Made by a program: the position numbers and the translations under genes. A DNA stretch of 64,000 nucleotides, from positions 19,355-83,354 of the forward strand of contig JAZQFN010000017.1 in assembly GCA_045539515.1 (NCBI GenBank), in the 5' to 3' direction. This document shows positions 26,639 to 36,253 of the stretch, piece by piece. The DNA comes from RGIG8748 sp045539515 (lineage in GTDB: Bacteria; Bacillota; Clostridia; UMGS1810). A model generated the notes under the pieces. It did no database searches, was not told the DNA's origin, and saw nothing but the letters and a program-made list of their open reading frames with translations. Every line of letters begins with the position of its first letter. The first letter of the stretch is position 1.

Positions 26639-27637
26639 TTACTTATTTGCCTGAGCCTGTACAGCAGTAATTGCAACAACACCTACGATATCGTCTGCAG
26701 AGCATCCTCTGGAAAGGTCATTGATAGGCATTGCAATACCCTGGGTTACAGGACCGTAAGCTTCAGCTTTTGCAAGTCTTTGAACAAGCTTGTAGCCGAT
26801 GTTACCTGCATCAAGGTCAGGGAATACAAGAACATTTGCCTTACCTGCAACAGGGCTGTCGGGAGCCTTGGAACTGCCTACGGAAGGAACTATGGCAGCA
26901 TCAAGCTGGAGTTCACCATCTACCTTAAGACCGGGGTTCTGTTCTTTACAAAGACGTGTAGCTTCTACAACCTTGTCTACATCAGCGTGCTTTGCACTGC
27001 CCATTGTAGAGTGAGAGAGCATTGCAACGATAGCTTCCTTTTCAACTAAAAGTTCAAAGGATTCTGCAGAACAAGCTGCGATAGAAGCAAGCTTTTCGGG
27101 ATCGGGATTCTGTTCAAGACCGCTGTCTGCAAATATAAATGTGCCGTTTTCGCCGTATTCGCAATCGGGAACAACCATAAGGAAGAATGCAGATACAAGC
27201 TTAACGCCGGGCTTGGTTTTGATAATCTGAAGTGAGGGTCTTAATGTATTTGCTGTAGAGTGACATGCACCGGATACAACACCGTCTGCATCGCCTGCTT
27301 TAACCATAAGACAAGCATAGTACATATAGTCGCCAAGAGCTGTCTTCTTAGCTTCTTCATATGTAAGACCCTTGGACTTTCTGAGTTCTACGAAAAGATT
27401 AAGGTATTCTTCTGTCTTTTCGTATGTAAAGGGATTGATAATTGTAGCCTTGGAGATGTCAAGTCCTTCGCTGTTTGCTGCGATTTCTTCGGGGGTACCG
27501 ATGATTATAACATCAGCGATATCTTCTGCAATGACTTTAGCTGCAGCTTCCAGGGTTCTTCTGTCCATGGACTCGGGCAATACAATTTTCTTTTTGTCTT
27601 CTCTTGCTCTTTCTTTAATTCTGTCAATAAAACTCAT
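26639..27637 (-). CDS. pta: Phosphate acetyltransferase
   Basis: 332 aa, the short (PTA domain only) form. The recognisable blocks are KIVLPESMDRRTLEAA at the N-terminus, ADGVVSGACHSTANTLRP and the C-terminal VLVFPDLDAGNIGYKLVQR. It moves the acetyl group from acetyl-CoA to phosphate, feeding AckA. The ATG has a GGAGG site in the leader, with a promoter at 27680-27708. Confidence 0.98.
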   Translation of the reverse strand: MSFIDRIKERAREDKKKIVLPESMDRRTLEAAAKVIAEDIADVIIIGTPEEIAANSEGLDISKATIINPFTYEKTEEYLNLFVELRKSKGLTYEEAKKTALGDYMYYACLMVKAGDADGVVSGACHSTANTLRPSLQIIKTKPGVKLVSAFFLMVVPDCEYGENGTFIFADSGLEQNPDPEKLASIAACSAESFELLVEKEAIVAMLSHSTMGSAKHADVDKVVEATRLCKEQNPGLKVDGELQLDAAIVPSVGSSKAPDSPVAGKANVLVFPDLDAGNIGYKLVQRLAKAEAYGPVTQGIAMPINDLSRGCSADDIVGVVAITAVQAQANK

Positions 27638-27679
27638 AATTATCCTCCTATATAAAGTTTAATTTTTATCATAAGTTAT

Positions 27680-27708
27680 ATTTTACTACATTTTTTGCAT
27701 TTTGACAA
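27680..27708 (-). promoter_or_regulatory. pta-ackA promoter
   Basis: Minus strand TTGTCA (27708-27703), 17-bp spacer, TAAAAT (27685-27680). Confidence 0.7.
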
Positions 27709-27727
27709 TAGTAATTTGCTCAATTTT

Positions 27728-28501
27728 TCAGCTATTGGCAAGTTTTAGTATAAGTTCATTAATCCTTTCAGAATTAAGGGTGTTTTCCACTTCCACCCTT
27801 CCCGAAGCATCTCTTAAAGTAAGAAGATTCTTTTCTGCAAGAAGCCTCTTGACCTGTCTGGCTGTGCCTTCCGAGCCGTCATATATCCTGGTGTCCGGAA
27901 ATATGCGCTGTATAGCAGCTGCTGCAAATGGATAATGAGTACAGCCAAGAACTACAGAATCGGGATTCTCTATGCCTTCTCTTTGGAAAAGCTCCCTGAG
28001 AAATTCCTCGGTTACCGAATCTGAAATATGTCCTTCTTCTATAAGCTCCATAAGACCGGGGCACGGTAATGGTATAATACGCGCCCGGTCTTTATAATTC
28101 TCGCAAAGGGTTGCAAATTTATTTTCTTTTAACGTGAGAGGCGTTGCCATAACCACAACCGTAGCACCGTCGTTGGATTCTACGGCAGGCTTAAGAGCCG
28201 GCTCAATACCTATAATCGGCATATATGAGCCATACTTATTTCTAAGCTCTCCTATGCACACACTTGTGGCAGTATTGCATGCAACCACAAGAGCCTTAAT
28301 ACCTTTATCTATAAGGTATGAAGCACAGTTTTCCGAGAGTTTAAGTATCTCTTCGTGAGTTTTGGTACCGTAGGGAGCATTGCCGGAATCTCCAAGATAA
28401 AGGAAGTCTTCGCAAGGCAGTAATTTTATAAGCTCCTTAAGCACACTAGCGCCCCCTACTCCGGAATCAAACACTCCTATGGGGAGATCACGCTTTTGCA
28501 T
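27728..28501 (-). CDS. murI: Glutamate racemase
   Basis: 257 aa. GVFDSGVGGASVLKEL (9-24) and the two catalytic cysteines in VVACNTATS and VLGCTHYPF identify MurI, which makes D-glutamate for peptidoglycan. It lies 19 bp behind the GerM-like lipoprotein gene. The racemase-GerM neighbourhood is also found in Bacillus (racE-gerM), and here the two-component system genes precede it in the same direction. Confidence 0.96.
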   Translation of the reverse strand: MQKRDLPIGVFDSGVGGASVLKELIKLLPCEDFLYLGDSGNAPYGTKTHEEILKLSENCASYLIDKGIKALVVACNTATSVCIGELRNKYGSYMPIIGIEPALKPAVESNDGATVVVMATPLTLKENKFATLCENYKDRARIIPLPCPGLMELIEEGHISDSVTEEFLRELFQREGIENPDSVVLGCTHYPFAAAAIQRIFPDTRIYDGSEGTARQVKRLLAEKNLLTLRDASGRVEVENTLNSERINELILKLANS

Positions 28502-28520
28502 AATATTACCTCTTTTAATA

Positions 28521-29063
28521 TCAGTCTGCTACAAATGTCATATCTGCTTCAAAGGGTGAAGCAAGGTCAAAATAGCCGAAAAGCTCAACCGTTTCACCGT
28601 CTATAAGGAACTGAACCTCATCTACTTCTTCCATTTCACAGAGAGTATTAACTATGGAATACATAGCCATTTCCTGAGATGCAGTACCGCGGATTTCTAT
28701 AAATTCCACACTTAAATCCACCGTGCAAAGACCGTCCTGGACGGTGCAGGAATTAATAACCACGGTATCAGGTATTACATTTGTGTAGCTGCTGTTTTGT
28801 GTACCCTCAAAAAGCTCGGTTAAAACAGCTTTCGGGTTGTGACCGTCTTCATAGGACACTGTACGCACTTCCTTGTGAAGTCCGGTGCCCTGATTGTCGG
28901 AGTAATACAGAGTTATATCCACATCTTCCTTGGGAATATCCTCGCCCAAAACTTCCTTAACATCGTCGGTGGGAGCAACAACGTCGTCGGTAGATGTGTC
29001 AACACTGCACGCCGAACATAAAAGCATACATAAAATAAGTGCCGGGATAATAAATTTTTTCAT
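28521..29063 (-). CDS. GerMN-domain lipoprotein
   Basis: 180 aa. The N-terminus is a lipoprotein signal (hydrophobic 4-15, then CSAC with Cys19 as the probable lipidated residue). The rest (about 45-175) matches the GerMN/sporulation-spore germination domain: DVDITLYYSDN at the start and a DEVQFLIDGE segment near the end. Known GerM acts in spore cortex and germination, and its single- or double-domain relatives are membrane-anchored. Here there is a single domain. It is encoded between the histidine kinase and murI. Confidence 0.85.
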   Translation of the reverse strand: MKKFIIPALILCMLLCSACSVDTSTDDVVAPTDDVKEVLGEDIPKEDVDITLYYSDNQGTGLHKEVRTVSYEDGHNPKAVLTELFEGTQNSSYTNVIPDTVVINSCTVQDGLCTVDLSVEFIEIRGTASQEMAMYSIVNTLCEMEEVDEVQFLIDGETVELFGYFDLASPFEADMTFVAD

Positions 29064-29078
29064 AATACACCATTCCTT

Positions 29079-30233
29079 TTACAACCAATCGACAAGGGGA
29101 AGAACAATAGTAAATGTACTGCCTTCTCCAAGACGACTTTCAACCTCAATAGACCCGTTGTGAAATTCTATTGCAGAATGTGCAATGGAAAGTCCAAGAC
29201 CGGTACCGCCGGTTTCGCGGCTTCGGGCCTTGTCCACGCGATAAAATCTGTCGAATATTCTGCCCAGGTCTTCTTCCGATATACCTACACCATCATCCTT
29301 TACTGTGATGATTGCCCGTTTGCTTTCCTTAATAAGTGATATTTCTACTCTGCCCTGCTCCTTGGTATACTTTAAGGCATTGTCAACTATATTATATACA
29401 GCCTGCCACAAAATATCCTTGTTTGCCATAATAAGTATATCGTCTTCGGCAGAAAGACAGAGTTCCTTATTTTCCATTTCCGCAATAGGGATAAGATTCT
29501 TATTGATGCCTATAACCACATCTTTGAGATTAATAAGTTCCAAAGTACCGGACATATTTTCCGTGAGGGTATCCAGTTTGGTTATGTAAAGAAGCTTATT
29601 TACTATACGATTGAGCCTTTCTACTTCTTCGTTCATATCCGTAAGGAATTCCCTTACATAGTCCATTTCTATTTCCGGTGTCTGGATAATAGAGTCTGCC
29701 ATAAGCTTTATTGAGCTTAAGGGTGTCTTAAGTTCATGGGAAGCATTTGACACAAACTCCGTACGCTGTTTTTCTATAATGGCATACTTTTCGCTTACTT
29801 CGTTGAATGCAACACCAAGCTTTGAAATTTCGTCATCGCCGGTTATCTCCAGCTTATCGCCTATTTTGCCGTCAGACATAGTCTGAATAGCCGTAGTATA
29901 ACTATTGATGCGTCGGCGGAATCCGCCCACACACACAATGGCAACCACGTCAATAAGCACTGCCCCTCCAAGAGCAAAAAGCAGGCAATCAACAACCAAA
30001 GCTACGATAATACGCCAGTTTAAAACTCTGCCCTCCGTGGTGGAAACTGCAATAACAGTAACCAATCCCAGAGCAACCAAAAGCACCGCAAAGGCAACCA
30101 AAAAGGTTAATACTGCTGTCTTTACGGTAATTCGTCTGGATAATCTTTCCTTTAAATTAAGTGATGTCTTTGAAATAGTAACCAGCTCCCCACTTTGTAA
30201 GCAGATATACAGGCTCTGCACTGTTGGGCTCAA
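29079..30233 (-). CDS. Membrane sensor histidine kinase (start uncertain)
   Basis: 384 aa if the TTG at 30233 is used, which would overlap the response regulator gene by 77 bp. I see no good ribosome binding site, so the true start may lie nearer the RR stop at 30157. The order is two transmembrane helices with a short loop (about 37-110), HAMP, the HisKA box with phospho-acceptor His in NASHELKTPLSSIK, and HATPase motifs DNALKYTKEQG, DDGVGI and GTGLGLSIAH. It should phosphorylate the adjacent PhoB-type regulator. The short sensor loop suggests sensing in or near the membrane, such as cell-envelope stress. Confidence 0.9.
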   Translation of the reverse strand: MSPTVQSLYICLQSGELVTISKTSLNLKERLSRRITVKTAVLTFLVAFAVLLVALGLVTVIAVSTTEGRVLNWRIIVALVVDCLLFALGGAVLIDVVAIVCVGGFRRRINSYTTAIQTMSDGKIGDKLEITGDDEISKLGVAFNEVSEKYAIIEKQRTEFVSNASHELKTPLSSIKLMADSIIQTPEIEMDYVREFLTDMNEEVERLNRIVNKLLYITKLDTLTENMSGTLELINLKDVVIGINKNLIPIAEMENKELCLSAEDDILIMANKDILWQAVYNIVDNALKYTKEQGRVEISLIKESKRAIITVKDDGVGISEEDLGRIFDRFYRVDKARSRETGGTGLGLSIAHSAIEFHNGSIEVESRLGEGSTFTIVLPLVDWL

Positions 30234-30843
30234 TCTTTTCGCGCAGACGTCTTACGTGAACATCCACCGTTCTTGCATCGCCGGGATAATCATAGCCCCA
30301 TATGAGATCGAGAAGGTTTTCTCGTGAATAAACCTTACCGGGATTGCACACAAGAAGGTCCATAAGGTCAAACTCTTTACTGGTAAGGTCTACTGTACGA
30401 CCCTCAATGGTAACTGTACGCTGATTGTAATCAAGTTCAACAGTACCCATTCTTATCTTGGAGCGGTCGCCGTCCTTGGCAACGGGTGTAATACGACGCA
30501 TAATGGCCTTAACTCTTGCTTTGAGTTCAAGAATATTAAAGGGTTTTGTTATGTAATCATCTGCACCGTATTCCAGACCCATAATCTTATCCATATCTTC
30601 GGTTTTTGCAGTAACCATAATAATAGGAATACTTGAAAACTCCCTTATCTTCTGACATACGGAAAGACCGTCAATTTTGGGGAGCATAAGGTCTAAGATA
30701 ATGATGTCAAGATTTTTATCGTGAGCAAGCTTTAATGCTTCCTCGCCGTCATAAGCTGTTTCCACGGTATATCCGTCCTGTTCAAAATTGAACTTCATAC
30801 CTTTAACAAGAAGTTTTTCGTCGTCTACTATCAAAATTTTCAT
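30157..30843 (-). CDS. OmpR/PhoB-type response regulator
   Basis: 228 aa. Receiver domain 1-115 with acidic pocket VDDEK, phospho-acceptor Asp in IIILDLMLP (about 52), Thr in VTAKT and Lys in ITKPF. A winged-helix DNA-binding domain (about 130-228) ends with RTVDVHVRRLREKIE and GAGYYF. Its start overlaps the stop of the ComEA-like gene by 4 bp (ATGA), indicating coupling. Its stop overlaps the kinase gene. Likely targets are envelope or murein genes, judged only from the neighbours. Confidence 0.95.
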   Translation of the reverse strand: MKILIVDDEKLLVKGMKFNFEQDGYTVETAYDGEEALKLAHDKNLDIIILDLMLPKIDGLSVCQKIREFSSIPIIMVTAKTEDMDKIMGLEYGADDYITKPFNILELKARVKAIMRRITPVAKDGDRSKIRMGTVELDYNQRTVTIEGRTVDLTSKEFDLMDLLVCNPGKVYSRENLLDLIWGYDYPGDARTVDVHVRRLREKIEPNSAEPVYLLTKWGAGYYFKDIT

Positions 30844-31382
30844 TTTTCAGTTTCCTCCGTTATAATATAATTCTTAATCTTTTCATAGGTTTTAATACCA
30901 ATACCCTTAACATTCATAATGTCTTCAGGAGTTTGAAACTCACCGTTTTCTTTACGGTAGTCTATAATATTGCCTGCTGTTTTTTCTCCGATTCCCGGTA
31001 AAATAATCAGTTCATCCGCATCGGCAGTATTAATATTTATCTTAGGGATACCATCTTCAGAAGAAGAGTATATACGAGGCACGTGAAGGCGTGTATTGTC
31101 ATTAAGTACAGAATAAATATCAATTTTCGACACGTCTGCATACTCTGTAATACCGCCTGCTTCATATATGGCATCGCAGGCTCTGCTCCCTTTTGTGACA
31201 TATACCTTACCGGGTTTGTTGACCTCACCGTAAACATCCACACTAATAATTTTATTGAGTTCCCTGCCGGATAATTCCTGTTCAGGATTGTAGTTTTGTC
31301 TGCGTATATGTCCACCCACTAATGCCATCAACACAACTGTAAGCAAAAGCAAAATGGTTTTATCTATCTTTTCAAACTTCAT
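30840..31382 (-). CDS. ComEA-like helix-hairpin-helix protein
   Basis: 180 aa. An N-terminal membrane anchor (8-25), an SLBB-type domain (about 46-105, ISVDVYGEVNKPGKVYV), then two helix-hairpin-helix motifs (ININTADADELIILPGIGEKTAGNII and the PEDIMNVKGIGIKTYEKIK segment). ComEA binds incoming DNA at the cell surface in competent bacteria. No comEB/comEC is next to it here. It lies 1 bp behind rpoD. Confidence 0.9.
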   Translation of the reverse strand: MKFEKIDKTILLLLTVVLMALVGGHIRRQNYNPEQELSGRELNKIISVDVYGEVNKPGKVYVTKGSRACDAIYEAGGITEYADVSKIDIYSVLNDNTRLHVPRIYSSSEDGIPKININTADADELIILPGIGEKTAGNIIDYRKENGEFQTPEDIMNVKGIGIKTYEKIKNYIITEETEK

Positions 31383-31383
31383 T

Positions 31384-32475
31384 TTATTCCAGAAAATCCT
31401 TAAGCTTCTTACTTCTGCTGGGGTGTCTTAACTTACGCAGTGCCTTGGCTTCAATCTGTCTTATACGTTCTCTTGTTACGTTAAATTCCTTACCTACTTC
31501 TTCGAGGGTACGGCTTCTGCCGTCATCAAGACCGAAACGAAGCTTGAGCACCTTTGCTTCTCTTGGAGTAAGGGTATCGAGCACGTCTATGAGCTGTTCT
31601 TTAAGAAGTGTGAAGGCTGCCATTTCAGAGGGAGCCGGAGCGTCGCTGTCGGGAATAAAGTCACCGAGGATGCTGTCTTCTTCCTCGCCGATGGGAGTTT
31701 CCAGAGATACGGGCTCCTGAGCAATCTTCATAATTTCTCTTACTCTGTCTTTGCTCATATTCATTTCCTTGGCTATTTCATCAACCCTGGGTTCTCTTCC
31801 GAGCTTCTGAAGAAGCTGACGGGATACACGTATGAGTTTATTGATGGTTTCCACCATATGAACAGGAATTCTTATGGTACGCGCCTGATCGGCAATAGCT
31901 CTGGTAATAGCCTGTCTTATCCACCAGGTTGCATAAGTACTGAACTTATATCCCTTGGTGTAGTCAAACTTTTCTACAGCTTTAATAAGGCCAAGGTTAC
32001 CTTCCTGAATAAGGTCAAGGAAAAGCATACCTCTGCCCACATAACGCTTTGCTATACTTACAACAAGTCTTAAGTTGGCTTCCGAAAGTCTTTTTTTGGC
32101 TCTTTCGTCACCCTCATGCATAAGCTCTGCAAGGCGAATTTCTTCATCAGCTGAAAGAAGGGGCACCTTACCTATTTCCTTAAGGTACATTCTTACAGGA
32201 TCGTCAAGACCAATTCCCTCGGGAATTGTAAGATCTATTTCTTCTTCGTTTGCCTGAATTTCCTCCAGTTCTTTATCCATATCCTTTACAAGCTCTATAC
32301 CCATGGCTTCGATGTTTTCGTATACCTTTTCGATATCTTTGACATCAAGTTCGAACTCAGAAAGCGCATCCTCTATTTCCTTATAGGAAAGGACACCCTT
32401 CTTCTTGCCGAGCTCTACAAGCTCAAGGATTACGGTTTTCTTATCTGCTATAGTCTTTTCTTCTTTAATTTCCAC
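31384..32475 (-). CDS. rpoD: RNA polymerase primary sigma factor
   Basis: 363 aa, the usual length of Bacillota SigA. A region 1.1-like N-terminus (1-65) is followed by DPVRMYLKEIGKVPLLS (region 1.2), RLVVSIAKRYVGRGM and LIQEGNLGLIKAVEKFDY (region 2), then regions 3 and 4 with VTRERIRQIEAKALRKLRHP at the end. It directs housekeeping transcription, consistent with the many TTGACA/TATAAT promoters in the window. It lies in the dgt-dnaG-rpoD macromolecular-synthesis locus; trmK-nif3, which often follow, are elsewhere. Confidence 0.98.
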   Translation of the reverse strand: MEIKEEKTIADKKTVILELVELGKKKGVLSYKEIEDALSEFELDVKDIEKVYENIEAMGIELVKDMDKELEEIQANEEEIDLTIPEGIGLDDPVRMYLKEIGKVPLLSADEEIRLAELMHEGDERAKKRLSEANLRLVVSIAKRYVGRGMLFLDLIQEGNLGLIKAVEKFDYTKGYKFSTYATWWIRQAITRAIADQARTIRIPVHMVETINKLIRVSRQLLQKLGREPRVDEIAKEMNMSKDRVREIMKIAQEPVSLETPIGEEEDSILGDFIPDSDAPAPSEMAAFTLLKEQLIDVLDTLTPREAKVLKLRFGLDDGRSRTLEEVGKEFNVTRERIRQIEAKALRKLRHPSRSKKLKDFLE

Positions 32476-32507
32476 TGCGAAATCCTCCCTCTTAATTTAC
32501 ATTGAAC

Positions 32508-34265
32508 TTAAGATTGGTTTTTTATAATTTTGTTTATTTCTTTTATTTTATCTTCGCTCACGCTGTTTAACTCACTTAATATTCTCTTGCGGTTCATCCT
32601 CTCACCTATTACCTTAAGGTAATCGTCAAAAGCCTTGTCCGCATCATCGGTACGGTTGTCCAGAGAAAGTATAAGGGAAACTTCTTTGATTTCCTCATCT
32701 TCCGTAAAAAACTCCAGAACCTGTGACGGCTCTATTGCCTTGTCTATATCATAAAAAGCAAGAATGTAATTAAGAAGCTTTTTGTGAGTTTCACTTTCAA
32801 AAATATTTGGATTGATATATTGTTTTTTCCTTTTATACAAACCCTTATTTGATATAAGCAACGCCAAGAGATGCTCTCTTGTCCGTTCAAGGGCGCTGTC
32901 TGAGGAAAGCTTGGTTTTACGCTGAGCAATCATGGTTACATCCGGAGTTTCGTCGGTAACAGCAGGAGTCTTGCTGACCTGTTTTACCACTCCGAGCTGT
33001 GAATATATTGCATTGGAGGAAACCTTTGTACGGGAAGAAAGCTCGTCCACGTACACATCAAGCTCCACGGTATTACGTATAAGCTTGAAGTATTCCAATA
33101 CCCGTGTTACATATGCAACTCGCTGACTTCTGTCGTTTAAGTCGTGTTCATCCTCAAGCACATCCATAACATAAGTCATATCTGACCTACGCTTGGATAC
33201 ACAGTTATTGAACCGTGTAACTCCGTAGGCGTTGATGTACTCATCAGGGTCCTTTTTGTCCTTAAGGTCGAGGACGGAAATAGAAATTTCCTGCTCCCTT
33301 AGTATGGTGATGGCTCTCATGGTAGCCTTTCTGCCGGCACCGTCGCTATCATAACATATGACAACTTCCTTGAACTCCGAGGCTATAAGCTTTGCCTGAG
33401 AGCTTGTAAGTGCGGTTCCCAGAGTTGCCACCGTGTTGGTATAGCCGCTTTTGGCAAGTGCTATAACATCCATATAGCCTTCCACCAAAACTACAAAATC
33501 CTTACCGGAACGCCGTGCTGTATTTAAGAAATACAGATTCCTGCTTTTGCTGAACACCGGAGAATCCGGTGAGTTAAGGTACTTGGGCTTGCTGTCATCA
33601 AGAACTCTGCCGCCAAAGCCTATAACACGGTTTCTGGTGTCGAATATGGGAAACATAACCCTGTTGCGGAAGGCATCATAGTATTTCCCCGTTTCTCCGG
33701 CTTTTATAAGGCCGGCTTTAAGAATATCGCCGTCAGCGTAGCCCTTTTCTCTTAAATGCTTTAAAAGTGCATCCCAGCTATCCTTGGCATAACCAAGAAA
33801 AAAAGCCTTTGCCTGGGCACCCGTAAGAGCGCGCTTCTTGAAGTATTCAACAGCCGACTTACCTTCCTTGAGATTGTCGTAAAAAAAGTTGGCCGCTTCC
33901 ATATTCATATCGTAGATAAGTTCCCGTTCTTTGGCAAGTGCCGCAGCACCTGCACGGGACTTTTCGTCGGGCTTGGGTAAGGATACCCCTGCTCTTTCCG
34001 CCAGCTTTTCCACAGCTTCTACAAATGGCATATTTTCAATTTTCATAAGAAAATGGATGACATTGCCGCCTTCTCCGCAACCAAAACAATGAAATATTCC
34101 CTTTTGGGGTGATACAGAAAAGGAAGGCGTCTTCTCATTGTGAAAAGGACAAAGTCCTACATATGAGCTGCCCGCCTTCTTTAGGTTAACATATTGTGAA
34201 ATTACATCGCGGATATCGTTTTTGTCAGCCACTTCGCGTATTAAGTATTCAGGATATAAAGGCAT
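32508..34265 (-). CDS. dnaG: DNA primase
   Basis: 585 aa from the ATG at 34265. The upstream ATG at 34271 abuts the GGAGG site, whereas this one is six bases from it. A CHC2 zinc finger (CPFHNEK...HCFGCGEGGNVIHFLM, about 40-70), the catalytic core, a Toprim domain (VLVEGYMDVIAL, about 260-271, and CYDSDGAG) and a C-terminal DnaB-interacting domain are seen. It makes RNA primers for replication. It stands 32 bp ahead of rpoD. Confidence 0.98.
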   Translation of the reverse strand: MPLYPEYLIREVADKNDIRDVISQYVNLKKAGSSYVGLCPFHNEKTPSFSVSPQKGIFHCFGCGEGGNVIHFLMKIENMPFVEAVEKLAERAGVSLPKPDEKSRAGAAALAKERELIYDMNMEAANFFYDNLKEGKSAVEYFKKRALTGAQAKAFFLGYAKDSWDALLKHLREKGYADGDILKAGLIKAGETGKYYDAFRNRVMFPIFDTRNRVIGFGGRVLDDSKPKYLNSPDSPVFSKSRNLYFLNTARRSGKDFVVLVEGYMDVIALAKSGYTNTVATLGTALTSSQAKLIASEFKEVVICYDSDGAGRKATMRAITILREQEISISVLDLKDKKDPDEYINAYGVTRFNNCVSKRRSDMTYVMDVLEDEHDLNDRSQRVAYVTRVLEYFKLIRNTVELDVYVDELSSRTKVSSNAIYSQLGVVKQVSKTPAVTDETPDVTMIAQRKTKLSSDSALERTREHLLALLISNKGLYKRKKQYINPNIFESETHKKLLNYILAFYDIDKAIEPSQVLEFFTEDEEIKEVSLILSLDNRTDDADKAFDDYLKVIGERMNRKRILSELNSVSEDKIKEINKIIKNQS

Positions 34266-34319
34266 AATCATCCTCCTATATTATCCTTTTCGACAAAAAA
34301 ACGAAAATCCCTTTTTTTA

Positions 34320-35318
34320 TTATACTTTAGTCTTTATCGGCATAAACAATTCGTTAAATAAATTCACGCAGAAATTATCCGTCATACCCGATATATAGTC
34401 GCACACTACTGTGTCGGCACTCCAGTCTTCCAGAAGTCTTTCGTACTCACGGGGAAGTTTATCCAAATTGGAACGGAAGTACCCATAGAGTTTTTCTATA
34501 ACCATAAAGGTCTGGTCATCCTTAACTGCATTGTCGCGATATACTGCATCAAACATAAATTCCCTGAGTTCAAGCATTGCTTTTTCCTTTTCGGGGGACA
34601 TACATATTCTGCCCTTTTCGGTGCTGTTTAACACTATATCCTCTATCATTGAAGATATTCTGTCCGAATGAGTGGCACCCAAAAGATTTACAGAGTTTAA
34701 AGGAAGGTCTATTCGAGATATAACCCCTACCCTTACCGCATCGTCAATATCGTGGTTTATATAAGCAAAACGGTCTGCAAACTTAATTACCGAACCTTCG
34801 TTGGTTTCGGCAAGACCCGAACCGGAATGATTCAAGATGCCGTCCCTTACCTCGTGAGTAAGGTTCATACCGTCGCCGTCCCTCTCCAGTATATCGCACA
34901 CTCTGAGGCTCTGCTCGTTGTGTTTAAATCCGCAGGGATTTAAGGTATCCAAAGCACGCTCACCGGAATGACCAAAGGGCGTATGCCCCAGGTCATGACC
35001 CATGGCAATAGCTTCGGTAAGGTCTTCGTTTAATCCCAGAGCACGGCTTATGGTACGGGCAATCTGACTCACCTCAAGAGTATGGGTAAGACGTGTACGG
35101 AAGTGGTCGCTGTGCACCGATATAAACACCTGTGTTTTGTGTTTTAATCTGCGGAAGGATTTGGAATGAATTATGCGGTCGCGGTCTCTGCAAAATTCCG
35201 TACGCATAGAGCACATTTCCTCATTAAGCTTCCTGCCACGGGTATCGGTTACCCTAAAGCCCATGGGCGAAAGAAGCATTTTTTCCTTTTCTTCGTATCT
35301 TTCCCTTATAGAAGACAT
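34320..35318 (-). CDS. Deoxyguanosinetriphosphate triphosphohydrolase-like HD protein
   Basis: 332 aa. The HD-domain residues are in RLTHTLEVSQIARTIS (first His) and MGHDLGHTPFGHSGE (HD pair and following His). The start FRRLKHKTQVFI matches the dGTPase-like family common in Bacillota. The length is that of the short dgt-like proteins, which hydrolyse dNTPs to nucleoside and tripolyphosphate. It precedes dnaG by about 54 bp in the conserved dgt-dnaG-rpoD order. Confidence 0.92.
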   Translation of the reverse strand: MSSIRERYEEKEKMLLSPMGFRVTDTRGRKLNEEMCSMRTEFCRDRDRIIHSKSFRRLKHKTQVFISVHSDHFRTRLTHTLEVSQIARTISRALGLNEDLTEAIAMGHDLGHTPFGHSGERALDTLNPCGFKHNEQSLRVCDILERDGDGMNLTHEVRDGILNHSGSGLAETNEGSVIKFADRFAYINHDIDDAVRVGVISRIDLPLNSVNLLGATHSDRISSMIEDIVLNSTEKGRICMSPEKEKAMLELREFMFDAVYRDNAVKDDQTFMVIEKLYGYFRSNLDKLPREYERLLEDWSADTVVCDYISGMTDNFCVNLFNELFMPIKTKV

Positions 35319-35332
35319 TCTATCACTTCCTT

Positions 35333-36076
35333 TTAATGTATAAACAGTTTGCCAAATTCTTGCAACAAGGTGTTGTATTCTTCATCATCATATATAAAGT
35401 GTGCAGAAGCCGGAAGTACCGTAAGATGTATGTTATCCTTCTTGGGGATATGCTTTAATGACCTTTTGCAGGATACAAGCTCGTCTTTTGCGGACATATA
35501 AATATATGCTTCTGTTTCAAGATTTTTGATGGTTTTATTGGATTTACCCGACTCACGTATAAGTTCGATATATCGCGGAATCCATCCGATGTATTGCCAA
35601 AGGCGTTTGTTGAGCTTTACACTATGGGCTTTTTTGTACATTTCTGCTTTTTTATCGGTTTTTCCGCCAAAGTTAAAAAAGGACTTTGCCGTGTTCAAAA
35701 AAGCCTCACCTCTGACACCTATTTTAAGCGGAATAGCAAGAAGAAAAATTTTGCTTATCCTTTTAGGGTTTCTGATTGCCTCTTCCATAGCAAAAAATGT
35801 ACCCATGGAATGACCGCATATAATAAGCTTTTCGTACCTTTCAAGAAGGTTATCCACAGTTTTGCGGACATTTGCCTTCCACTTATTCATAGATGCCTTT
35901 GCGAAGTCCTTTACAGTACCTCCGTGACCATCGAGAAGAATATTGTAAACGGCACAATCAGAGGGAACTACGTCTATAAATTTTTCAAAGTGTTCGGGAC
36001 TGCCGAGAAATCCATGTATAAACAGCACAGCCCTTTTTCCTTGGGTATGCCTTATAAAAGTCTTGTGCGCCACCAT
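35333..36076 (-). CDS. Alpha/beta hydrolase (carboxylesterase/lipase-like)
   Basis: 247 aa. The nucleophile Ser is in IICGHSMGTFFA (about 90-101), the oxyanion HGFLGSPEHF motif is at 20-29, and His in PASAHFIYDDEEY closes the triad, with Asp in SAKDELVSC. It is an alpha/beta hydrolase of the monoacylglycerol-lipase/carboxylesterase kind with an unknown substrate. It lies between the DUF3006 gene and dgt, 14 bp before dgt, in one run of minus-strand genes. Confidence 0.88.
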   Translation of the reverse strand: MVAHKTFIRHTQGKRAVLFIHGFLGSPEHFEKFIDVVPSDCAVYNILLDGHGGTVKDFAKASMNKWKANVRKTVDNLLERYEKLIICGHSMGTFFAMEEAIRNPKRISKIFLLAIPLKIGVRGEAFLNTAKSFFNFGGKTDKKAEMYKKAHSVKLNKRLWQYIGWIPRYIELIRESGKSNKTIKNLETEAYIYMSAKDELVSCKRSLKHIPKKDNIHLTVLPASAHFIYDDEEYNTLLQEFGKLFIH

Positions 36077-36087
36077 ATCACCTCTTA

Positions 36088-36252
36088 TTATTCAAGGGTG
36101 TACTCAAACATTTCACACTTAATATTACTACCTATATCTGCACCCTCAGGAAGAAGATACAGTGCAATAAAAACCTCATCGCCGGTGGAGGTATTTTCAA
36201 GGTATGCGTATTCGCCGTCAATTCTTGTAAGTATGTAGTGTTTTGTTTCCAT
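36088..36252 (-). CDS. Small DUF3006-like protein
   Basis: 54 aa from the ATG at 36252, with GGAGAG inside the end of the esterase gene as its ribosome binding site; a longer in-frame extension is an overlap with the esterase. The pattern YILTRIDGEYAYLEN followed by two acidic strands resembles DUF3006, a family of very short single-domain proteins of unknown function. It starts 1 bp behind the stop of the esterase and ends 11 bp before the alpha/beta hydrolase, so all three are co-transcribed. Confidence 0.75.
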   Translation of the reverse strand: METKHYILTRIDGEYAYLENTSTGDEVFIALYLLPEGADIGSNIKCEMFEYTLE

Positions 36253-36253
36253 A

